From positions 1-35,133 of IMG/VR virus record IMGVR_UViG_3300017763_000070: a stretch of 35,133 bases of DNA, one strand, 5' to 3'. The stretch comes from a virus. The first letter of the stretch is position 1, and each line of letters opens with the position of its first letter. Made by a program: the position numbers and the translations under genes. Positions 1 to 8,300 of this stretch are shown here, one piece after another. The notes beneath the pieces were generated by a model. The model searched no databases. It saw nothing but the letters and a program-made list of their open reading frames with translations, and had not been told where the DNA came from.

Positions 1-330
1 GACGCCACTAGATTCAGTCGGTTCATTATTTAGTTTATCAAGTTCGTGTCTTTTCTTTTGTAAATCAATTAATTGTGTAGTTACATCAGCTGAGGTTTTA
101 AACATTCCCGCAAGAACTTCAAATGCTCTGGGGTGTTCGGCTTCAACTGCAACTTGCATCATGTGGTCAAGAGCTTCATCAGATTTATCAAGTAAACTTT
201 TTAAATTGTCTCGAGCAATCTTATAATCTTCTTCAGCATCATCAGTAAGATTAACTTCTTTTTGAATAGGAACAAGTGGTTTCGAGTTTGAAACCAACGC
301 CTTATTTATTCTGTCAAGTTTATCGCTCAT
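1..330 (-). CDS. 16: Terminase small subunit gp16, N-terminal 110 residues (3' end outside window)
   Basis: The frame opens with ATG at 330 (MSDKLDRINKALVSNSKPL...) and runs without a stop to base 1, so the C-terminus is missing. The segment 'ARDNLKSLLDKSDEALD' followed by 'AVEAEHPRAFEVLAGMFKT' is the conserved helical core of the T4-like small terminase. That protein forms a ring which recognises DNA and stimulates the large subunit gp17 during head packaging. T4 gp16 is 164 residues, so about two thirds is visible. The gene follows gp15, exactly as in T4, and starts inside the gp15 stop codon (TAATG, one-base overlap). No clear Shine-Dalgarno sequence is present, so translational coupling is likely. 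The family call rests on the core motif plus position. Confidence 0.88.
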   Translation of the reverse strand, partial: MSDKLDRINKALVSNSKPLVPIQKEVNLTDDAEEDYKIARDNLKSLLDKSDEALDHMMQVAVEAEHPRAFEVLAGMFKTSADVTTQLIDLQKKRHELDKLNNEPTESSGV

Positions 331-3062
331 TAGGTATTTCTAGTATTAAACACAGTTCGTGTTCTACCACTTTGTTGGCCAGTTACTAATTCATCTTCAG
401 CATACAATTGTTCTAAATTATTTACTGTAGCTTTATTATTATTTGCACTTAAAACGATCGCTTCTCCAGCTGATATATTTCCTGTTATTCTTTCACCAAC
501 ATTAAAGTCTAAATTTTCTGTAGTTGAAATTGCCATATTTGCTGTATTTCTTCCTACTATTGTCCATTGAGTAAATGGTACATTAAGCACGGGGGAATCT
601 GCATTAGAACTCGCGAGCTCTGGGTCAGCACTAGCTAAGTTTTCATTACTTTGTTGAAGAACCCATTGACTTCCGTTATAATTTATTTCAGCACCACTTG
701 TAGTAGTATGTACATATCTTGGTTTTTTATTAAGTCTACCCGATTTACTATATACTCCATTTAACACGGCAGTATCAATAGAATCAACACTCATTACTAA
801 ATCAGTAAAGGGTGCGTCATATTCATAAATCTTAGCACCCACTCTTTTTAAATCCGCAGTTGTATTCACAACACTTGCTACATTAAATGTTAAATCAAGT
901 GAACCACTACCACCCATATCAGTATCTGCAATAGTAATAGTTTCGCCGACAACATATCCGGTACCAGCAGTAAAATTAGATGAAGATAAAATTACAAAAC
1001 TATTTAGTGTTGCTACATCAAATGTTAAATCCGCGCCTCCGCCTAATGTACTACCAGCAATAGTAAATGTGTCATCAACAGAATACCCAGTACCACCTGC
1101 AATAACGGAAATTGCAGCTTCACCAACAATATCAACTATAACACTAAATTCAGCTCCAGTACCACCAGAAGGTGATACACTATAGTCAGAACTACTAATT
1201 GTATATGTATCCGCAACACGGGCTGTATCCGCAGCACTGATAGTATCAATCGTCGCAATAATTGAAGATGTTGTAGTTACCTCAAATGTTGCTCCAGTAC
1301 CCGAGCCAGATGAAGTACTATTTAAATTACTATATGTACCAGCAGTCCGAGGCCCTTCAGCAGAGCTGACATTATCAATTCCTAATATACCACCGATAAG
1401 AGACAATGAAGTTAATGAACCCGTGCCGTCTTCATTAACTCCAGTAATGGATAATACTAAATCAGTATCTAATGCAGCCCCACCCGGCGCGTTAGCCCCT
1501 AATTGAGCAGCAGATACTGTTAAGGTGTCATTAAGAGCATAGCCACTTCCCGCTTCTCGAATAGTTGGATTAGATAATGCTCCAGTCTGGCTATCTAGTG
1601 TGACATCAATAGTTGCATTAGTACCACTACCCGATGAGGTTGTGGTTCTGTTTTGTAAAACAAATGAAGACTCGGTTTCTCCTAAAGCAACTCCGCTAAG
1701 TTTAATTTGTTGGGTTGTATTATAATCAGCTCCGCCGCGAGCAATTGTTGCTGCGGTTATTGCGCCTGTTTTGTCAAGGGTAATATTAACTGCAGCTCCT
1801 GTACCATGTAGGCCAGGAGAGTCGTTGGGACTATTTAAAACTGGCTCAGTTGCTAAATTTGTTCTAGTAAATGTTGGAGCGTATGTAGCAGTAAAATTAG
1901 AATTAGCTCCATTCCCGCTTGTAATTGATATTGTATCGATTGCACCAGCAAGGTCATCACCCGTGCCATCAAACACACTATCTACAGTTAAAACTAAATT
2001 AACACTATCATAGGGTGATGTGGATATCGTAATTGTTTCAGACGCAATATAACCCGAGCCTCTATTTAATATAGATACACCAGTTGTGGCTCCAGTTAAA
2101 CCATCGACAAGAGCAGTAAAAGACGCATCAACCCCACCGGTATTTGCAACTCCTGTTAAATTAGCTACTGAAGAACTAAAATTCTCGTCTTCTACTCTAT
2201 CAAAATCTGCTGTAGTACCGCTAACAATGGATATTCCGGTTAATCTATTTATTGGCTCAACACCAGCAACTGTAATATCTTTATAGACTAAATCTAGTGT
2301 ATGTACATCTGCAGGGTCTATTAAAGATACAAATGTTCTTATGGTATCTGCTGGAGAATTAGAACTAACATTTACGGAACTTAATGTTCTCGCACTCGAA
2401 GTTGTTACATTTGTAAAATCTGCGATGTCAGTTTCAACCTTTTTAATAATTGAAACTGATGATGTATTAGGAGCAAATCTAGCTCTAATAGTAAAGTCTA
2501 AAGTATATGTAAGTGTTCGTCTTCCAACGTAGTCGCCTTCATAAGTATCATCAAATGATACACCGTTTAAAATAAAAGGAACGTCTGTTTTAGAACCGGG
2601 GCCCTCAATATCTTTTATAGTAACTGTGTATTCGGGTGAAAAGGTTGGAACTATTTGCTCTAGAATTTGTAATGCATCTTCTTGATTTCGAGCTAAAATA
2701 TTTAATTGCATTCCAATTGTATAAGGAACGCTTTGATACATTTTATTTCTTGTTCTAGGAGAATTATTAGTACCTGAAGTAAGTGTTGTATTTAGTCTGT
2801 TTAACTTAGTAGTTGTATCATATTCAATAGAGGTTATTTCAAATGACATTCTCGGCAATTTAATAGCAACTTTGTTACCATCTAAGTCAACATTCATTCT
2901 TGTAATAAACTTTTGAGATGGGCCATACGAAATTGGCACTCGTTGGATATTAGAAATTTTGTCTCCACTGTGTCTGCCCACAGTAATATTATTAAAGAGT
3001 GTACCAAATACTGATACAATTCTTTTTATAGTTGCGTGATAAAAATGTGTTCCGCTAAGCAT
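330..3062 (-). CDS. 15: Tail sheath stabiliser / tail terminator gp15, greatly enlarged
   Basis: gp15 caps the contractile tail and joins it to the neck of the head. The start at 3062 gives 'MLSGTHFYHATIKRIVSVF', the usual gp15 N-terminus, and has a GGAG box six bases upstream. The frame stays open to a GTG at 3089, but that start would overlap gp14 by 35 bases and lacks such a box. The first ~200 residues ('FGTLFNNITVGRH', 'VPISYGPSQKFITR', 'LPRMSFEITSIEYD', 'GRRTLTYTLDFTIRARF') are a complete gp15-like core. T4 gp15 is 272 residues, while this one is about 910. The extra ~640 residues hold GxGY-type repeats, then a segment with 'YNGSQWVLQ' and a final 'GERITG...SAGEAIVL' module. The gene overlaps the gp14 stop by eight bases and the gp16 start by one. 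Core identity is secure; the role of the extension is unknown. Confidence 0.93.
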   Translation of the reverse strand: MLSGTHFYHATIKRIVSVFGTLFNNITVGRHSGDKISNIQRVPISYGPSQKFITRMNVDLDGNKVAIKLPRMSFEITSIEYDTTTKLNRLNTTLTSGTNNSPRTRNKMYQSVPYTIGMQLNILARNQEDALQILEQIVPTFSPEYTVTIKDIEGPGSKTDVPFILNGVSFDDTYEGDYVGRRTLTYTLDFTIRARFAPNTSSVSIIKKVETDIADFTNVTTSSARTLSSVNVSSNSPADTIRTFVSLIDPADVHTLDLVYKDITVAGVEPINRLTGISIVSGTTADFDRVEDENFSSSVANLTGVANTGGVDASFTALVDGLTGATTGVSILNRGSGYIASETITISTSPYDSVNLVLTVDSVFDGTGDDLAGAIDTISITSGNGANSNFTATYAPTFTRTNLATEPVLNSPNDSPGLHGTGAAVNITLDKTGAITAATIARGGADYNTTQQIKLSGVALGETESSFVLQNRTTTSSGSGTNATIDVTLDSQTGALSNPTIREAGSGYALNDTLTVSAAQLGANAPGGAALDTDLVLSITGVNEDGTGSLTSLSLIGGILGIDNVSSAEGPRTAGTYSNLNSTSSGSGTGATFEVTTTSSIIATIDTISAADTARVADTYTISSSDYSVSPSGGTGAEFSVIVDIVGEAAISVIAGGTGYSVDDTFTIAGSTLGGGADLTFDVATLNSFVILSSSNFTAGTGYVVGETITIADTDMGGSGSLDLTFNVASVVNTTADLKRVGAKIYEYDAPFTDLVMSVDSIDTAVLNGVYSKSGRLNKKPRYVHTTTSGAEINYNGSQWVLQQSNENLASADPELASSNADSPVLNVPFTQWTIVGRNTANMAISTTENLDFNVGERITGNISAGEAIVLSANNNKATVNNLEQLYAEDELVTGQQSGRTRTVFNTRNT
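869..2100 (-). repeat. Diverged GxGY-type protein repeats inside gp15
   Basis: At least five degenerate copies of a unit can be read by eye. Its pattern is roughly G-S-G-T-x-A-x-x-x-V-T ... A-G-S-G-Y-x-x-x-D-T-x-T-I ... L-G-G. Examples are 'RGSGYIASETITI', 'REAGSGYALNDTLTV', 'AGGTGYSVDDTFTIAG' and 'AGTGYVVGETITIADTDMGG'. Unit spacing varies from about 43 to 150 residues. The copies differ at the DNA level, so these are old protein repeats rather than recent tandem duplications. The same type of unit occurs once in the giant gp7-like protein, near base 25400. Confidence 0.75.
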
Positions 3063-3945
3063 TGGGTTCTCCAAATGGGTTAAATTCACTAAAGTCGATA
3101 TAGTTATTATTTATCGCTTCAAAGTCGGCAGAGTCGTCGAATGCATCTGTACTATATGTTTCTGAAGTCTTATCTTCGCCGGCCGAAATAGTTGCAATAG
3201 CACCAGACTTGGTTCCTGTAATAACATCTCCAACACCAAGAGTATTAACTGTTCCATCTGTGACAGTTAACGAACCAAGACTTAATATAACTGGTGATTG
3301 GTCTTCATCAATTCCAAGAACTTCTGAAGTGCCAGTTGAAGAATCTGTAAATGCAATATTAACTTCTTCTCCTATAGTAAATACAGAAGTATTTGAATAA
3401 GCTATTCCAACGCTGGTCGTGACTTCTTTAATCTTTTGAACATCATCAATTAAATCAAGTCCGGTATCAATATCTTCACCACTATATTCAAACAGCTCAC
3501 ATGATAGTTTGTATGTTGTAAGATTGTTTAATTGATAAAAAGGTTGTTCATGTTCAACAAACTTAAGTTCAAATAAAGATTTAGACAAAGGTAAATATAT
3601 TAAATCACCTTCTCTAGGCCTTGTTAGATTAGAACCACGAGTCGCTCTAGAGAAACTTCTACGAGCTAAAATTAATGTTACTTGGTCTCTAATTTCAATA
3701 CCAAACTTACCAAGTAAATCTCCATCGCCATCAAAGCCTTCAGTATTTTCAATATACATTTCAACGAGGTAAGCATCATTAAACTTACTCTCTATTGTGC
3801 TATTTAAAATATCGTCTTCACTAATTATTTCGCGAGGAATATAATAGACATCTTGGCCATAAATACTCAGAGCTTCTACGATCATATCCTCGTAGAGGTC
3901 TTTCTCTCCTACAGAGCCCTGTGAAAAATAAGTATTTCTTGCCAT
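3055..3945 (-). CDS. 14: Neck protein gp14
   Basis: gp14 forms the head-completion neck with gp13 and is the site where the tail attaches. The 296-residue product begins 'MARNTYFSQGSVGEKDLYED' and contains 'YYIPREIISEDDILNS' and 'FGIEIRDQVTLILARRSF'. These are followed by 'LIYLPLSKSLFELKFVEHE' and 'YKLSCELFEYSGEDIDTG', the conserved order of T4 gp14 (256 residues). The C-terminal ~130 residues carry a 'GVGDVITGTKSGAIATI' module and end 'IDFSEFNPFGEPNA'. Tails of this kind are typical of marine T4-like phages. The gene starts 12 bases after the gp13 stop, with GAGA upstream, and its last eight bases overlap the gp15 start. Confidence 0.94.
   Translation of the reverse strand: MARNTYFSQGSVGEKDLYEDMIVEALSIYGQDVYYIPREIISEDDILNSTIESKFNDAYLVEMYIENTEGFDGDGDLLGKFGIEIRDQVTLILARRSFSRATRGSNLTRPREGDLIYLPLSKSLFELKFVEHEQPFYQLNNLTTYKLSCELFEYSGEDIDTGLDLIDDVQKIKEVTTSVGIAYSNTSVFTIGEEVNIAFTDSSTGTSEVLGIDEDQSPVILSLGSLTVTDGTVNTLGVGDVITGTKSGAIATISAGEDKTSETYSTDAFDDSADFEAINNNYIDFSEFNPFGEPNA
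3069..3072 (-). promoter_or_regulatory. Shine-Dalgarno GGAG deciding the gp15 start
   Basis: GGAG on the minus strand lies six bases before the ATG at 3062 and inside the last codons of gp14. It supports MLSGTHFYHA... as the true gp15 N-terminus rather than the upstream GTG at 3089. Confidence 0.75.
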
Positions 3946-3957
3946 AATATCATCTCG

Positions 3958-4770
3958 TTATCCTACGTAGAATGCTGGAGGCATTTCATATTTGAGTTGA
4001 ACTTCTTCCTCTATCTTTAGGATTTCTTCGTTAGCTTCATCGTAAATTTGCTGGCCATTCATAGTAACTCCACCTGGAAGCTGCATTCCGTCAAACTTTT
4101 TAATATTTACACCCCATTGTCTTTTAATTAGTGCAGTTAAATACTTCTTTAAAAACATATCATTATATACTTTAGTTGATGTAGCCTCTGTTGGCGCTGC
4201 TACATCAGTACCCGAGCCATAAGTATCAGCGTGATTACTTGTTTTTGGTACTATAGCCTCATAACCTTCAAATACTATAATATCATTTTCTTTTAAATCT
4301 GTGCCCCATCGAGTTTCGATATAAAGTCGACTGATATGTCTATTGAATCGTGTTGTCTGGTCTTTACCATCAAACATGTGGTCTATCAATGCAAGGTGTT
4401 GTTGAGTCATTGAATAGTTCAACATTGAAGAACCGGGCTTAGCCAAATCATACATATCGTTTAACATCATTTGGTACTCAATGTTAAAATCTCCAGTCCC
4501 TCCGGTATTTGAGTTGAATGGAAGAACTCTACTAATAGTAAGATATGTGTCGGGTATAGTAATATACTGATTAGTTATATCAGCAGCCGTTAACTGATAT
4601 TTACGAAATCGTTTAATGACCGCATCAGAATGATATTCTTGATAAAATTGCAATGCTTCGTCAAGACGATCACCTAATTGGTCGTCATCTACATTGATTT
4701 CAATTACTGGAGCCCCAAGAGCTCTTAGGCAATAATCAACTAATGTTTGTCTAGAATATGGCTTTGACAT
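3958..4770 (-). CDS. 13: Neck protein gp13
   Basis: gp13 is the head-completion protein that, with gp14, seals the filled capsid and accepts the tail. The 270-residue product contains 'CLRALGAPVIEINVDDDQL' near residue 14, 'DRLDEALQFYQEYHSDAV', 'YITIPDTYLTISRVLPF' and 'YDEANEEILKIEEEVQLKYE' at the C-terminus. All are strongly conserved in gp13 of T4-like phages (T4: 309 residues). It is the first gene after the fibre block and heads the 13-14-15-16 unit. A TATAAATA late-promoter box ends only five bases before its ATG, and no Shine-Dalgarno box lies between, so a late mRNA may begin at or next to the AUG. The next in-frame methionine is about 100 residues inside, so a later start is unlikely. 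Confidence 0.96.
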   Translation of the reverse strand: MSKPYSRQTLVDYCLRALGAPVIEINVDDDQLGDRLDEALQFYQEYHSDAVIKRFRKYQLTAADITNQYITIPDTYLTISRVLPFNSNTGGTGDFNIEYQMMLNDMYDLAKPGSSMLNYSMTQQHLALIDHMFDGKDQTTRFNRHISRLYIETRWGTDLKENDIIVFEGYEAIVPKTSNHADTYGSGTDVAAPTEATSTKVYNDMFLKKYLTALIKRQWGVNIKKFDGMQLPGGVTMNGQQIYDEANEEILKIEEEVQLKYEMPPAFYVG

Positions 4771-4775
4771 ATATC

Positions 4776-4783
4776 TATTTATA
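4776..4783 (-). promoter_or_regulatory. T4-type late promoter TATAAATA before gp13
   Basis: There is an exact minus-strand match to TATAAATA, the box read by the T4 gp55/gp33/gp45 late system. It lies in the 64-base gap between the 150-residue gene and gp13. Spacing to the gp13 ATG is five bases, which would put +1 at about the A of ATG. Confidence 0.75.
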
Positions 4784-4784
4784 T

Positions 4785-4805
4785 AAAAGCCACAGCCTGC
4801 CTGGC
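4785..4805 (-). terminator. Weak possible terminator upstream of gp13
   Basis: On the minus strand, GCCA - nine bases - TGGC is followed directly by TTTT, which runs into the TATAAATA box. The stem is only four perfect pairs, so a real terminator is uncertain. Its position after the fibre block and before the gp13 promoter is what makes it plausible. Confidence 0.3.
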
Positions 4806-4834
4806 GATTTTAATGTTGAATTATATCCGCGGTT

Positions 4835-5287
4835 CTAAGCGGTTCTAATACCCTTGCCGTTATATACTACTTCATCATCTTCACTATAATTTGGAATCGC
4901 ATCCAATGCAGCTCGAGCAGTTTTTCTTGCTTGAAGTTCTCCACTATACTTATCTAATAGTGGTTGTGTATCTTCTCCTAGAATGCTCGCTTCTTGAATT
5001 TTTGCAACAATCCAATCTGATTCTTCAAGAATCTTTATATTAGCATCAGTTCCAATTAATTCATCAAGAAATGCTTCTGTCAACAGAGTATCATTTATTG
5101 TGGTCTTTCTATTAACCGGGTGTGATTTGTGATTAGGACTATCATTTTCGAAGTCAAATGTGGGGTGGCAATAACAGTTATCGAGCTTTTGCTGTATCAA
5201 AAATGATACGTCAACAAACCCACTGTTCATATTATCTATTTCACCATTTCTTTTATATATTTTGAATAAAAATTTATTTTTTGCCAT
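4835..5287 (-). CDS. Protein of unknown function; possible tail-fibre assembly factor
   Basis: This is a 150-residue protein starting 'MAKNKFLFKIYKRNGEIDN', with an AGGA box upstream of the ATG and 16 bases after the tail-fibre stop. I do not recognise it with certainty. The C-terminal part, 'ILEESDWIVAKIQEA' followed about 20 residues later by 'QARKTARAALDAIP', resembles the 'sDW ... R-x-x-LR-x-IP' pattern of phage tail-fibre assembly and tail-assembly-chaperone proteins. Its place directly downstream of a large fibre gene fits such a role. The N-terminal half has a 'CYCHPTFDFEND' segment with two close cysteines and no family I can name. It has no signal peptide or membrane segment. A minor structural protein is the main alternative. 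Confidence 0.82.
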   Translation of the reverse strand: MAKNKFLFKIYKRNGEIDNMNSGFVDVSFLIQQKLDNCYCHPTFDFENDSPNHKSHPVNRKTTINDTLLTEAFLDELIGTDANIKILEESDWIVAKIQEASILGEDTQPLLDKYSGELQARKTARAALDAIPNYSEDDEVVYNGKGIRTA

Positions 5288-5303
5288 AATTATTTCCTAT
5301 TAT

Positions 5304-8300
5304 TTATTGAGAGTCTGCTAAATATGTTCCCATTTCAGCGAAATAGAAGTTCGTGCCACCTTGGCCTCTTAATAGTACATTTAAGAATCCACCTCTATCA
5401 CCGATATTAGAGCCAATCTTATTGCCAGGAATTTTACATCCAACTAATCTGTGGTTTCCTTGTTGCATATTCATTCCACTACTTACACTCATTCTATCAC
5501 TAAGCCCAGTTAATTGAGTAAAGAACTCGCCATTTGTTCCGTTATTGGAATTTTGAACCCTGCTAGTACCAGCTATTTCCGTCCAACTGCTACTTGTAGA
5601 AATAGCTGTGCCTTCTGCCCTTTGTTGACCATAGTTAATTGATACTCCTTGAAGTTGGTCATTACTCTGGTTACTATGTTGAACAATGAATAATATTAAA
5701 TCTTTTCCTGTGGTGCCAGGAGCAACCGGCACTTTACATAAAGCCCATGTGCTACCTTCCACATAAGCTAAGTTTCTTTCATTCCAGTCACTATTATTCC
5801 ATTCCGCGCCTCTATCATTATGTCCACCATAACTTCCGCCATTAACCGCCCAATGATAGTCAATAGCCCGCGATGAGGCAAATTTGTATTTATTTTGAAC
5901 AAAAGCTAAGCCACTAATCCAACCACCTTCTGATCGATTTATATAATGGTGTCCTCTTTGTAAGAGCCAGTATGTTTCGCTTGACGACCTTGGAATATTA
6001 AACCAACATCCACCATGATGGTCTTGGGTACGACGGACATGGCCAAAGGGAGTATACTGAGGGCCGGAGTGGCCGTAGCCAGCAACTCTATAATTATTAC
6101 CAGGACGTCCATTGGCTCCATTAGCTGAACCAGGCACATTAGCTGTAGTTTGAGATAATAATGCAGTACCAGCAGAATTAAATGGAATCAATCTTAATAT
6201 TTGCCAGTCGTTATGATGGCAATCAACATAAATAGCGTCTGTATTTGCCGGTACATTGATTCTCATACCTTTGTATGTACCACTGGTGTCACGTCTGTGC
6301 CAGCCAATCTCGTACATATATTCTCTATTCCAAGCGGAATCATCATGCGAAGTCATATTGCCCATACCGGAATTATAATTTTCCCAAACTCTACTACGAG
6401 ATGAACTTGATGGGGCATTATTTGCAGCCCACCACATATTAAAAGAGAACTGGCCATTAGATGATCGTGAATTATCCACTGAGTCACCACCACTACCATT
6501 TATACTTGAATAATGATCGTATGTGTGATTTCTATATCTTCCATTTCCGCCAATTGCGGTTGGCTGATTCTCGCTGAACATATTAACAATACTTCTATTG
6601 TCAACATCTGGGTGGCTAGTAAGGAAAGTTCCATCACTAAATTGTAAGCCATCAGTACCAAGGTATAATTTACCCGTAACCTGTGCAGTTCCTGCGGAAT
6701 ATATATTTCCTGTTGCGCTATCAACAGAGAATTGTCTATTTGTAGCGCTAGTTCCTACAAATAAATCACCATTGAATACTCCGTAGTTTGATGAGCCGGT
6801 TCCATTCTGAATGAAAGATGTACATTTTATCTGACCGTCTGATGTTATATTTCCTACATCATCAATATGGCCTGTGTTGGAAACATTAAATGCGTATTGT
6901 CCAGCTTCTCCTGATGCATTACTTCGGATTCTGGCTGATCGAATCGCACCTTCGACTGATAATATAGTAGGATTAGTAGTAGTAAGATTATCGGGGTGAC
7001 CAATTTCGTGAACTCCGTTATTATGTGCTTCAATTACTCCACCAGACCTAATTGACTTAGCTACTGATATTCCACCCTTAAACACCGCTGAGCCTGAAGT
7101 TAAAGTACCATGTGTAGTAGAGCGATCAGATGTGCTATCAACTACCAACTGGTCGCGAACTCTGGTTTGAGAAGTGGTAATTTGCACACCATTAGAAGTC
7201 GAATTATCTGGCATTAGATTAATGACCTTACCAGTACTTTGGTTAACTGCAATGTTCATACCATTTGTAGCATGAACATCAATAGTACCTTGGTGGCCAC
7301 CACCAGAAGTTTCAAATCTTAAATGGTCAGATGAATGACTTCTTAAGTGAAGTACTGCACTCGGGTCTCCGTCAATAGTAGCCTGTTCGTCGTATATAAC
7401 TGTCTGACTATTCATGTGAATAGTACCAGAAGCTACAACAGATAATCTGTCAAGTATCGAACCACTATCTTTTGAGCGAGTCGATAAAGTAAATGGATTA
7501 CCCGTACCCGAAGCAGCTGACATCCGTACTTGTTGGGCGCCAGCCACATTCAAATCAATTATATTGCCAGATTCATTGGTATTTAAAATCAAGCAAGAAC
7601 CATCTTGTCTTGAAGCATAAATTATACCACCTCTATCAGCGCCCGCGGTTCTTCTTAACGAAATTCCTAAGTGTGTATTACCATCACCTACATTGACTGC
7701 ACTGCCATAGTTTTCTGTGGTTGAACCAACCTCAATGTCATCATCTATTGCAGTAACACCAACGGTCAAAGCATTATTCGACTTAGACGCGGAGGTCATA
7801 GGATTCATCGCATGCATTTGGACGAAATTCTCTGATCCAAAAAACATCCGTGGAGTTCTGAAATGAATGTGGTCTCCTCTAGGCGTATCATTACCAGTGG
7901 CAGTTGTAAAAGTATTTGTCTGTATATAAATTGCTTGTTCTCCTCTTGGACCAGAGGTTTCACCAATTCCTATATCGCCATCGTTATAATACCTAAATCC
8001 ATACTCTTCAGCAGTACCCGCGATGTTATTACCAGATGAGTCCTGGTCGTATGTAAATGGGGTTGTCGAATTTGTATTTCTACGAATAGAAAACGTGCCG
8101 CCATCTCCTACAAGTCTGAAATGACCACCTGAAGTATTAGGCGCGGCTTTTCCAACGTAGCCCGGCGAGTTATGTTGACCTATAGTTTGATCCAGTTCTT
8201 CGAAATGAATACCCGCGTAAGAGCCACTTAGTTTGAGGAGCCCAGCACCGCCAGTCTTTTTAACATGTAGAGGGGCTTCTGGACCTGTAGTTCCTATACC

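Noticed and set aside
3063-3089. GTG at 3089 as the gp15 start
   Set aside because: It would overlap gp14 by 35 bases without a ribosome box. The ATG at 3062 has GGAG at the right distance and gives the family-typical N-terminus.
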